Notes: generated by a model not told the origin, from the letters alone. 5,551 nucleotides of DNA from an uncultured Pseudomonas sp. (GCA_946886875.1 CAMPJN010000270.1:1-5551); one strand, 5' to 3'. Positions 1 through 5,548 are shown, counted from the stretch's first letter. Numbers and translations: made by a program.

Positions 1-843
1 CTGCACCTGACTCAGTCGGCGCTGTCGCATCAGTTCAAGGAACTGGAAGAACGCTTGGGCATGCAGCTGTTCGTGCGCAAGACCAAACCGGTGCGTTTCA
101 CCAGTGCCGGCCTGCGTTTGCTGCAATTGACCGATGCCGTGCTGCCGCTGCTGCGCGCCGCCGAGCGCGATCTGGCGCGGCTGGCCGGCGGCACCGCTGG
201 GCGCCTGCATATGGCGATCGAGTGCCACAGCTGCTTCCAGTGGCTGATGCCGACCATCGATCAGTTCCGCGACGCCTGGCCGGAAGTGGAGCTGGACCTG
301 GCCTCGGGCTTCTCCTTCGCCCCGCTGCCGGCGCTGGCCCGTGGCGATCTGGATCTGGTGGTGACCAGCGACCCGCTGGAACTGGCCGGCATCACCTATG
401 TACCGCTGTTCACCTACGAGGCCATGCTCGCGGTGGCCAATCAGCACCCGTTGGCCAGCAAGCCGTTTATCCAACCCGAGGACCTGGAGAGCGAGACGCT
501 GATCACCTATCCGGTGGAACGCGACCGCCTGGATATCTTTACCCGCTTCCTCGAACCGGCCGACATCGAACCCGCGCAAGTGCGCACCTCGGAACTGACG
601 GTGATGATGATGCAGCTGGTGGCCAGCGGCCGTGGCGTCTGCGGCCTGCCCAACTGGGCACTGCACGAATACAGCTCGCGCGGCTACGTCACGGCCAAGC
701 GCCTGGGCGAAAAAGGCCTGTTCGCCACCCTGTACGCCGGCATCCGCACCGATATGCTCGACTCGCCGTTTATGCGCGACTTCCTGCTCACCGCCAAGGA
801 CACCTCCTTTGCCAATCTGGAAGGGGTCAGCGTGGCGCGCTAA
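1..843 (+). CDS. metR: MetR, LysR-type activator of methionine biosynthesis genes (5' end cut by window)
   Basis: LysR-family transcription factor that in enterobacteria activates methionine-pathway genes such as metE and metH, with homocysteine as co-effector. It is cytoplasmic and DNA-binding. The reading frame is open from base 1. The first residues (LHLTQSALSHQFKELEERLG) are the second half of the winged helix-turn-helix, so about 25 N-terminal residues and the start codon lie outside the window; 280 residues are visible. The match to E. coli MetR as I remember it is strong: SALSHQF in the recognition helix, LFVRK in the wing, AIECHSC followed by QWL at the start of the effector domain, DLVVTSD, and ETLITYPVERDRLD. 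The rest is the two-lobed substrate-binding-like domain and ends normally at TAA. No damage is seen. The gene lies 132 bases upstream of the copper gene array on the same strand. Nothing ties its function to copper, so the adjacency is probably incidental. Confidence 0.93.
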   Translation: MHLTQSALSHQFKELEERLGMQLFVRKTKPVRFTSAGLRLLQLTDAVLPLLRAAERDLARLAGGTAGRLHMAIECHSCFQWLMPTIDQFRDAWPEVELDLASGFSFAPLPALARGDLDLVVTSDPLELAGITYVPLFTYEAMLAVANQHPLASKPFIQPEDLESETLITYPVERDRLDIFTRFLEPADIEPAQVRTSELTVMMMQLVASGRGVCGLPNWALHEYSSRGYVTAKRLGEKGLFATLYAGIRTDMLDSPFMRDFLLTAKDTSFANLEGVSVAR

Positions 844-887
844 CCCGGTTATCGGCGATAAACGGCTACTGCAGTCGCCAACACAAA

Positions 888-922
888 CGGCCGGCATGAT
901 TTGGATCAATAGCGCCCGGCCG
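888..922 (+). terminator. Weak GC-rich dyad after metR, possible terminator
   Basis: A perfect 7-base inverted repeat, CGGCCGG at 888-894 and CCGGCCG at 916-922, is separated by 21 bases and lies 45 bases after the metR stop. No T-run follows, so intrinsic termination is uncertain. The large loop also makes it a weak structure. It is listed because the 132-base gap should separate metR transcription from the downstream operon. It could instead be an operator half-site pair or chance in GC-rich DNA. Confidence 0.25.
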
Positions 923-930
923 CTCCCGCG

Positions 931-958
931 TTCTAATCGGCATAGCTACTCCGATAAA
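931..958 (+). promoter_or_regulatory. Low-confidence sigma-70 promoter candidate for the copper array
   Basis: TTCTAA (931-936) and GATAAA (953-958) are separated by 16 bases and lie just upstream of the ATG at 976. Both boxes match the consensus poorly, the first at about 3 of 6 and the second at 4 of 6. The -10 candidate overlaps a short inverted repeat, ATCGG (936-940) and CCGAT (951-955), which could be an operator. I looked for CueR-like dyads (CTTGCC / GGCAAG type) and CopR/CusR-like boxes in 844-975 and saw none. The leader left before the ATG would be very short. Confidence 0.22.
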
Positions 959-975
959 ACGCGGAATCCGAAGCC

Positions 976-1371
976 ATGCTACAAGCGATGCGCACCCGCC
1001 ATATGTGGCTCACCAAAAACCTGGTGGCGCTTTGGTTCGTGCTGTTTTTCGCTTGCTCCTTCGCCCATGCCGATGCCCCCAGCGCTCAGGCGAACGCCGC
1101 CAGCCCTGTCGACGTGCTGTTCACCAGCCCTTGCCATGGCCAGCACGACCTGGGGAGCGCAACCAGCGACACCTGCAACGCATTGCAAAACTCGCCGCGC
1201 AGCCAACAGCTGTCGACGATAATGCTGGACCTGGCCGTGTTGCTCGGCCTGGTGGCGATCTTCACCCCGCTCGCCGGTTCGCGCCGCCCTCTGCAATTCA
1301 TCTGGCCCAGGCTGCACAGCCCCGGCTTGCCCCTGCCGATTCGCAAGCAACTGCATCGCTATAACGAATAG
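976..1371 (+). CDS. Small exported or membrane-anchored two-cysteine protein, unknown family
   Basis: A 131-residue protein that I do not recognise. The N-terminus looks like a signal sequence: basic residues up to Lys14, a hydrophobic core over residues 16-30, and an AHA site (30-32) that would allow cleavage before Asp33. A short stretch follows with two cysteines, Cys53 in SPCHGQHDLG and Cys67 in SDTCNALQ. A second hydrophobic segment (about 82-100) comes next, and a basic, Pro-rich tail. If the signal is cleaved, the cysteine region is periplasmic and the tail cytoplasmic. The start at 976 is preferred because CGGAA lies about 9 bases upstream; in-frame ATGs at 988 and 1003 have no better site and cannot be excluded. 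It is the first gene of the array, 91 bases before the DUF2933 gene. Context suggests a metal-related role, but function is unassigned. Cys27 is in a poor lipobox, so a lipoprotein is unlikely. Confidence 0.72.
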   Translation: MLQAMRTRHMWLTKNLVALWFVLFFACSFAHADAPSAQANAASPVDVLFTSPCHGQHDLGSATSDTCNALQNSPRSQQLSTIMLDLAVLLGLVAIFTPLAGSRRPLQFIWPRLHSPGLPLPIRKQLHRYNE

Positions 1372-1374
1372 CGC

Positions 1375-1457
1375 CACTCTCCCCGCTAAAACCCGCAGCC
1401 GCGCTGCGCCGGCCCTACGCCGTGCATAGCGCTGCGCCCCTCGGTTTTTGGAGAGTG
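1375..1457 (+). promoter_or_regulatory. Long-range inverted repeat that can mask the DUF2933 gene's ribosome binding site
   Basis: CACTCTCC at 1375-1382, just after the preceding stop codon, is exactly complementary to GGAGAGTG at 1450-1457. The latter contains the ribosome binding site GGAGAG (1450-1455) of the ATG at 1463. Between the arms lie a small hairpin (GCAGC 1395-1399, GCTGC 1403-1407) and a perfect 10-base direct repeat GCGCTGCGCC (1401-1410 and 1429-1438), so other folds are possible. The arrangement is seen directly; a role in translational control is inference. Confidence 0.35.
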
Positions 1458-1462
1458 CCAAC

Positions 1463-1687
1463 ATGCCCCATGACCCTCATAGCGCCCCAGCAGCCAACAA
1501 CCCCTGGCGCTACTGGCCCGCACTATTGGTTTTCGCCGCCGTCGCTCTGTTCCTTCTCTGGGAAGAGCACCAGGCCCACCTGCTCGGCGCCCTGCCCTAT
1601 CTGATCCTGCTGCTCTGCCCGCTGATGCATCTGTTCATGCATCACGGCCATGGCCGGGATAAAGACGGCCCGCACGACCCTCACTGA
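1463..1687 (+). CDS. DUF2933-type small His/Met-rich membrane protein
   Basis: A 74-residue protein of the kind annotated as DUF2933 and commonly found beside copper or heavy-metal genes; no biochemical function is established to my knowledge. It has two hydrophobic segments, about residues 15-31 and 38-58. The second runs into a dense potential metal-ligand cluster: Cys52, Met55, His56, Met59, His60, His61 and His63 (pattern CPLMHLFMHHGHG). The N- and C-termini both carry PHDPH (residues 2-6 and 70-74). The start is fixed by GGAGAG at 1450-1455, seven bases before ATG 1463; an in-frame TTG at 1448 would lie upstream of that site and is rejected. It is 17 bases ahead of the methyltransferase-like gene, so the two are almost certainly co-transcribed. 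A role in contacting or passing Cu+ at the inner membrane is a reasonable inference from composition and neighbours only. Confidence 0.85.
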   Translation: MPHDPHSAPAANNPWRYWPALLVFAAVALFLLWEEHQAHLLGALPYLILLLCPLMHLFMHHGHGRDKDGPHDPH

Positions 1688-1704
1688 TCAGGAGGCAACA
1701 GCCT

Positions 1705-2379
1705 ATGGAACAGACAATCTCGGCCTACGGCCTCTGGGGCTTGGTGATCGTCAATTCGCTGGTATTCATTCTGTTCGCCTTCAGCTTCTTCAAGCCGAAC
1801 AGCCCACGGGATTGGCGCACCTTCGGCACCTTCGCGGCCTTTATCGTCGCCCTGTTCGTCGAGATGTACGGCATTCCACTGACGCTCTACCTGCTGGCCG
1901 GCTGGCTGCAAAGCAGCTATCCGCAATTGGACCCGCTGTCGCACAACGCCGGCCATCTATGGAACAGCCTCCTGGGCATCGAAGGCGATCCGCATTTCGG
2001 CGTGCTGCATGTGCTCAGCAACCTGCTGATCTTCGCCGGTTTCTGGCTGCTGGCCAGCGCCTGGCGCGTGCTCTATCGCGCCCAGCAGGCCGGCACCTTG
2101 GCGGAAAGCGGACCTTATGCGCGCATCCGCCATCCACAGTACCTGGCCTTCAGCCTGATCATGTTCGGCTTCCTGCTGCAATGGCCGACCTTGCTGACCC
2201 TGTTGATGTTCCCCGTATTGCTGCTGATGTATGTGCATCTGGCACGCCAGGAGGATCGCTGGGCCGCCAGCCACTTCGGCGAGCGCTGGCAGCGTTATCG
2301 GGCGCGGGTGCCGGCCTTTATTCCACGGCTGTTCGTCACTGCCGCTGACACCACCATTCAACAGGAGCCCAGACCATGA
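1705..2379 (+). CDS. Isoprenylcysteine carboxyl methyltransferase-like integral membrane protein
   Basis: A 224-residue inner-membrane protein of the ICMT/PEMT-like methyltransferase superfamily. Hydrophobic segments lie at about residues 11-30, 37-62, 92-116 and 146-177, the last long enough for a hairpin. The C-terminal half carries the superfamily's SAM-binding signature: [11 protein letters not shown] (Arg142, His143, Pro144, Tyr146), then the acidic pair Glu183-Asp184 in ARQEDRW, then the FG..W..Y segment and VPAFIP (from Val202). These features argue for an intact enzyme. Bacteria do not prenylate cysteine as eukaryotes do, so the substrate is unknown; a lipid, quinone or small thiol or amine are possibilities without evidence here. 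The start is supported by AGGAGG (1690-1695), nine bases before the ATG. Its stop overlaps the ATPase start (ATGA at 2376-2379), indicating translational coupling. The family assignment is firm; its link to copper rests on context. Confidence 0.88.
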   Translation: MEQTISAYGLWGLVIVNSLVFILFAFSFFKPNSPRDWRTFGTFAAFIVALFVEMYGIPLTLYLLAGWLQSSYPQLDPLSHNAGHLWNSLLGIEGDPHFGVLHVLSNLLIFAGFWLLASAWRVLYRAQQAGTLAESGPYARIRHPQYLAFSLIMFGFLLQWPTLLTLLMFPVLLLMYVHLARQEDRWAASHFGERWQRYRARVPAFIPRLFVTAADTTIQQEPRP

Positions 2380-4658
2380 ATGCGGTCGAACCAAGCGGCA
2401 GTCGGCAGACTGCGATATTGATAGTCCCCGGCATGGGCAGCGACCACTGTGCCGGCCTGGTCAGCCAGTCGCTCAGGCGTCTGCCCGGCATTGCCGAGCT
2501 GAGCACCAGCATCGCCAGCCATAAAGTGCGTATCGAGTTCGATGCGAGCCAGACGGACCTGGCGACCCTGCAAAAAACCGTGGAGCAGGCCGGTTACGAG
2601 GTGGCCAAGGCAGCCCTCGCCGGCAGCGGCAGCGAGCCCAGCGGCGCTGCGGAGGAGGACCAGTACCTGCGCGATGCCTGGCGCCGCATGTGGATAGCCG
2701 GCGTACCCACGACCTTGATCATGCTGCTGATGGCCGTGCATATGTTCTGGTTCATGCTGCCGGGCTATCTGGCGATGGTGGTGGTGCTCGCCGCCATCCC
2801 GGTGTTTATCGCCGGCGCCAGCACCCATGTGTCGGCCTGGAAAGCGCTGCGCAACCGCACCGCCAATATGGATGTGCTGATCAGCCTGGGCAGCCTGCCG
2901 CCCTACTTTATCGGCCTGGTAGGGTTCTTCTACCCCATGACCTCCTTCGTCGAGATGGCCGCCACCATCACCACCTTTCACCTGATCGGCCGCTATTTGG
3001 AGGCCCGCGCCAAAGGCCGTGCCTCCCAGGCAATCCGCAAGATGCTCGAACTGGGCGCCAAGAGTGCGGTACTGCTACGCGATGGTGTCGAGGTGCAGGT
3101 ACCGATAGAAGCCGTGGTGGTCGGCGATCTGATGTTGGTGCGCCCCGGTGAAAAAATCCCCAGTGACGGCGAAGTGGTCGAGGGTAACAGCCATATCGAC
3201 GAATCCCTGGCCACCGGCGAATCCTTGCCGAAGGAAAAGGGCCCGGGCGATCCGGTGATAGGCGCGACCCTGAACAAGGAGGGCCTGCTGACCGTACGCG
3301 CGACCAAGGTCGGCCAGGACACCTTTCTCGCCCAGGTGATCGACCTGGTCGAGCATGCGCAAAGCACCAAGGTGCCGATCCAGGAGTTCGCCGATCGCAT
3401 GACCGGGCGCTTCGTGCCCCTGGTGATCATCATCAGCCTGCTGAGCCTGGTCGTCTGGCTGATCGCCGGCGAGTCGCTGCGCGGCATTCTGGTCTGGGGC
3501 GCGAGCTGGCTGCCCTGGGTCAATGCCGAGCTGTCGCCGGGTCTGGTCGGGCTGCTGTCCAGCGTCGCAGTGCTGGTGATCGCCTGTCCCTGCGCCCTCG
3601 GCCTGGCCACCCCGACCGCACTGATGGTGGGCGCCGGTCGCGGCGCCGAGTTGGGCATTCTTTATCGCTCCGGCACCGCCATTCAGATGTTCAAGGACAT
3701 CAAGGTGATGGTGCTCGACAAGACCGGCACCCTAACCCTGGGCAAACCGGTGGTCACCGATTGCCTGCCCAGCGCCGGTGTCGACGAGCAGGAACTGTTG
3801 CGCCTGGCCACCAGCGTGGAATACGGCTCCGAGCACCCAATCGCCCTGGCCATGGTCGAACGTATCAAGGAGCTCGGCCTGAACCTGGGTGCGCTAAGTG
3901 AGTTCCAGGCGTTCAACGGCCTTGGCGTGCAGGGCCGGGTGGACGGCCAACTGATCCGCGTCGGCAACGCGCGCTGGATGCAGGAATGCCAGGTCGACAC
4001 CGCAAGCCTGGCCAGCCAATTGGAAGCCCTGGAAAACCAGGGCAAGACCGCGCTCTATATCGCCCGCGCGCAGCAACTGATCGGCGTGGTGGCGGTGGCC
4101 GACAGCCTTAAACAGGACGCCCAATCGGCCATTGCCGAGCTGCGCGCCATGGGCATCCATACCGTGATGCTCACCGGCGACAACCCGCGCGCCGCCGCCC
4201 ATATCGCCGCGCAAGTGGGCATCGACAGCGTCCACGCCAACGTTCTGCCCGGCGGCAAGGTCGAGGTCATTCGCCAGTTGCAGGCCGAATACGGCCAGTG
4301 GGTGGCGATGGTCGGTGATGGCATCAACGACGCCCCGGCGCTCAAGCAGGCCAATGTCGGCATCGCCATCGGCACCGGCGCCGATGTGGCCATGGAGGCC
4401 GCCGACGTGATCCTGATCGGCGAACGCCTGAGCGGCCTGGTGGAAGCGGCGCAGCTGTCGCGCCTGACCTTCCGCAAGATCGTCGAGAACCTGATCTGGG
4501 CCTCGGCCTACAACGTCGCCGCCATCCCCATCGCCGCCGTCGGCCTGCTGCACCCGATGATCGGCGTGATCGCCATGACCGCCAGTTCGCTGTCGGTGAT
4601 CGCCAATTCCCTACTGCTCAAGAGAGCCCCCTTGAGCGTTATCCGCAACACACCCTAA
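2376..4658 (+). CDS. Cu+-exporting P1B-type ATPase (CopA-like) with a degenerate N-terminal metal-binding domain
   Basis: An ATP-driven inner-membrane pump expected to export Cu+ (or Ag+) to the periplasm; 760 residues. Domains in order: one HMA-like fold (about 12-76) with GMGSDHC at 19-25; two paired transmembrane hairpins (about 105-205); actuator domain with TGES at 280-283; two more helices around 349-410 containing CPC at 404-406; phosphorylation motif DKTGT with Asp448; nucleotide-binding SEHP at 485-488; MLTGDN; hinge GDGIND at 647-652; final two helices. The class ligands are all present: CPC, Tyr712-Asn713, and Met734 with Ser737-Ser738 in the last helix, which indicates the Cu+ (P1B-1) class rather than Zn/Cd/Pb. 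Oddities are a single N-terminal domain lacking the first motif cysteine (Ser22 in its place) and a Trp-rich loop of about 25 residues before CPC. The start ATG 2376 has AGGAG at 2363-2367. CopA-like; I assign no symbol because copA also names an unrelated oxidase. Confidence 0.95.
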   Translation: MNAVEPSGSRQTAILIVPGMGSDHCAGLVSQSLRRLPGIAELSTSIASHKVRIEFDASQTDLATLQKTVEQAGYEVAKAALAGSGSEPSGAAEEDQYLRDAWRRMWIAGVPTTLIMLLMAVHMFWFMLPGYLAMVVVLAAIPVFIAGASTHVSAWKALRNRTANMDVLISLGSLPPYFIGLVGFFYPMTSFVEMAATITTFHLIGRYLEARAKGRASQAIRKMLELGAKSAVLLRDGVEVQVPIEAVVVGDLMLVRPGEKIPSDGEVVEGNSHIDESLATGESLPKEKGPGDPVIGATLNKEGLLTVRATKVGQDTFLAQVIDLVEHAQSTKVPIQEFADRMTGRFVPLVIIISLLSLVVWLIAGESLRGILVWGASWLPWVNAELSPGLVGLLSSVAVLVIACPCALGLATPTALMVGAGRGAELGILYRSGTAIQMFKDIKVMVLDKTGTLTLGKPVVTDCLPSAGVDEQELLRLATSVEYGSEHPIALAMVERIKELGLNLGALSEFQAFNGLGVQGRVDGQLIRVGNARWMQECQVDTASLASQLEALENQGKTALYIARAQQLIGVVAVADSLKQDAQSAIAELRAMGIHTVMLTGDNPRAAAHIAAQVGIDSVHANVLPGGKVEVIRQLQAEYGQWVAMVGDGINDAPALKQANVGIAIGTGADVAMEAADVILIGERLSGLVEAAQLSRLTFRKIVENLIWASAYNVAAIPIAAVGLLHPMIGVIAMTASSLSVIANSLLLKRAPLSVIRNTP

Positions 4659-4677
4659 ACCAGGCAGGAGAACCACC

Positions 4678-5142
4678 ATGAGCACTTTCACCTACAAGAC
4701 CCTGACCGCCCTTGCCCTCACCGGCGCATTACTGACCGCCCCGGCGTTCGCCACCGATGCACACCACCCCGAGCAGTTGGCGCAGAACCAGCAAAACATG
4801 CCGATGGGCCAGGGCATGGGCCAAGGGACAGGGCAAGGTATGGGCATGGGTATGGGTATGGGTATGGGCATGATGGACATGTCCAAGATGCAGGAGATGA
4901 TGGACAGAATGCACAACACCACCAATCCCCAGGAGCGCCAGAAGATCCGCAGCGAACACCGTCAGGCCATGCGCTCGCAGATGGGCATGATGAATCAGCG
5001 CATGCAGCAGAGCCAATGCCCGATGGCCAAGGATGCACCCATGCAGCAGCAATGCCTGAAGGACATGCATCAGAATATGCAGAACATGCTGCAGATGATG
5101 GAGCAGATGCTGGAAAGCCAGTCCGTACCGAACGACCAATAA
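4678..5142 (+). CDS. Secreted methionine-rich protein, probable periplasmic copper binder
   Basis: A 154-residue precursor with a clear Sec signal: Lys7, hydrophobic 8-23, and PAFA cleavage expected after Ala25. The mature part has a Gln/Gly/Met segment (MGQGMGQGTGQ) leading into a (Gly-Met)6 run at 54-65, then Met-rich helical stretches containing NPQERQKIRSEHRQAMRS, which resembles Met-rich hypothetical proteins I recall from copper clusters of Pseudomonas and Burkholderia. I count 28 methionines after the signal, with His residues and two cysteines (Cys114 in QCPM, Cys126 in QCLKDM). Methionine thioethers favour Cu+ in the periplasm, so a copper-buffering or copper-chaperone role fits. It lies 19 bases after the ATPase stop, with AGGAG (4666-4670) seven bases before the ATG, so it is likely the last gene of the operon. 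No named family is assigned; the Spy/CpxP LTxxQ motif is absent. Confidence 0.85.
   Translation: MSTFTYKTLTALALTGALLTAPAFATDAHHPEQLAQNQQNMPMGQGMGQGTGQGMGMGMGMGMGMMDMSKMQEMMDRMHNTTNPQERQKIRSEHRQAMRSQMGMMNQRMQQSQCPMAKDAPMQQQCLKDMHQNMQNMLQMMEQMLESQSVPNDQ
4837..4872 (+). repeat. Six tandem GGYATG hexamers encoding (Gly-Met)6
   Basis: Six consecutive hexamers (GGTATG or GGCATG) lie in frame within the Met-rich protein gene. The third to fifth copies are identical. The unit length is a multiple of three, so slippage would change the number of Gly-Met pairs without breaking the frame. Confidence 0.9.
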
Positions 5143-5153
5143 GCCCGGTATTG

Positions 5154-5188
5154 CGCCCAGGGCTGCGATGCTCTCGCGGCCCCGGGCG
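5154..5188 (+). terminator. Strong stem-loop 11 bases after the last gene of the array
   Basis: CGCCCAGGGC (5154-5163) pairs with GCCCCGGGCG (5179-5188) with a single A/C mismatch. The stem continues inward through a T-G wobble and GCGA (5165-5168) / TCGC (5174-5177), leaving a five-base loop TGCTC. This gives 14 pairs in a 15-step stem. Only two T residues follow, so it is not a textbook intrinsic terminator. It could instead protect the 3' end of the mRNA. Its position right after the stop at 5142 supports an end-of-operon role. Confidence 0.58.
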
Positions 5189-5189
5189 T

Positions 5190-5238
5190 TACGCTGCTCG
5201 TAGCCCTAGCGTATGCAGGCTGCGAAACTGCCGCAGCC
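5190..5238. repeat. Two small inverted repeats between the terminator and the large palindromes
   Basis: TACGCT (5190-5195) is complementary to AGCGTA (5208-5213) with a 12-base loop. GGCTGCG (5218-5224) is perfectly complementary to CGCAGCC (5232-5238) with a seven-base loop. The second is the stronger. They may belong to the same block of palindromic intergenic DNA as the following repeats. Confidence 0.45.
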
Positions 5239-5241
5239 CCC

Positions 5242-5333
5242 GTAGGGTGCGCCGCGCGCACCATTTGTTGCCACCGCGCACGGGAAGCCGCGACAACACT
5301 CGCAAGTACGTCGGTGCGCATGGCGCACCCTAC
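5242..5333. repeat. Palindromic intergenic repeat, GTAGGGTGCGC type
   Basis: The arms at 5242-5262 and 5313-5333 (starting GTAGGGTGCGCC and ending GGCGCACCCTAC) are inverted copies matching at 19 of 21 bases, with 50 bases between. Each arm is itself a hairpin: GGTGCGC-CGC-GCGCACC (5246-5262) and GGTGCGC-ATG-GCGCACC (5313-5329). The element can therefore fold either as one long stem or as two short ones. I recall this GTAGGGTGCGC style as a frequent intergenic repeat in Pseudomonas-type genomes. No gene is seen inside. Confidence 0.75.
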
Positions 5334-5346
5334 ACACTTATGATCG

Positions 5347-5472
5347 GTAGGTTGGCGCTGAGCGAAGCGAAGCCCAACAAAGCGGCGGGCGAGTAGATAT
5401 CGGATCATGCCCACGCGCCGCAGGAGGCAGGTCGCTGCCGCGTTGGGCTTCGCAGGCTCAGCACCAACCTAC
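5347..5472. repeat. Palindromic intergenic repeat, GTAGGTTGG type
   Basis: The left arm (5347-5378, starting GTAGGTTGGCGCTGAGCG) and the right arm (5442-5472, ending GCTCAGCACCAACCTAC) are inverted copies matching at about 28 positions with one small indel, and 63 bases lie between. The outer ends (GTAGG, CCTAC) are the same as those of the preceding element, which ends only 13 bases away. This points to a related class of repeats inserted side by side. It is non-coding. Confidence 0.75.
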
Positions 5473-5497
5473 GGACGTATTCGCTAACGCATTCGCC

Positions 5498-5548
5498 AAC
5501 CCGCCAAGCCGTTATCTACGCCTGTGCTCCTGGCGGGTTTCACCCGCC
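5498..5548. repeat. Third palindrome at the window edge, GGCGGGT-TTC-ACCCGCC
   Basis: GGCGGGT (5532-5538) and ACCCGCC (5542-5548) form a seven-pair stem with loop TTC. TGGCGGGTT (5531-5539) can also pair with AACCCGCCA at 5498-5506. Together these resemble half of another palindromic repeat whose remainder lies beyond the window. A terminator is also possible, but the T-run after it cannot be judged because the window ends. Confidence 0.45.

Noticed and set aside
1448..1462. Upstream TTG start for the DUF2933 gene
   Set aside because: It overlaps the GGAGAG site that is ideally spaced for ATG 1463, and has no good site of its own.
979..1464. Minus-strand open frame of 161 codons opposite the first small gene and its downstream gap
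   Set aside because: Arg/Ala/Gly-rich composition typical of antisense frames in GC-rich DNA, no ribosome binding site, and the + strand frame has a signal sequence and fits the operon.
1650..2348. Plus-strand 232-codon frame overlapping the methyltransferase gene
   Set aside because: Arg/Pro/Ala-rich shadow of the ICMT-like gene, which has recognisable motifs, membrane segments and a perfect ribosome binding site.
2358..3658. Long minus-strand frames opposite the ATPase gene (2358-2981, 2993-3658)
   Set aside because: They are antisense to conserved P-type ATPase motifs; composition is His/Gln/Ser-rich and follows from the codon bias of the + strand gene.
2376..4658. Zn/Cd/Pb-type P1B ATPase
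   Set aside because: The final helices have Tyr-Asn and Met-x-x-Ser-Ser with CPC, the Cu+ class pattern, and the array includes a Met-rich protein; the Zn-type Lys and Asp ligands are not seen.
4837..4872. CRISPR-like array or regulatory iteron
   Set aside because: The hexamers are contiguous with no spacers and lie in frame inside a coding sequence as Gly-Met codons.
4729..5139. Minus-strand frame with many His residues opposite the Met-rich gene
   Set aside because: CAT and CAC codons are simply the complement of ATG and GTG, so the His-rich appearance, including alternating HTHTH, mirrors the Met-rich coding strand.
5016..5396. Plus-strand 126-codon frame running from the Met-rich gene into the repeats
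   Set aside because: It overlaps a real gene and then traverses inverted repeats; no ribosome binding site and no recognisable domain.
5242..5472. CRISPR array or insertion-sequence ends
   Set aside because: The repeats are inverted, not regularly spaced direct repeats, and no transposase lies between the arms.
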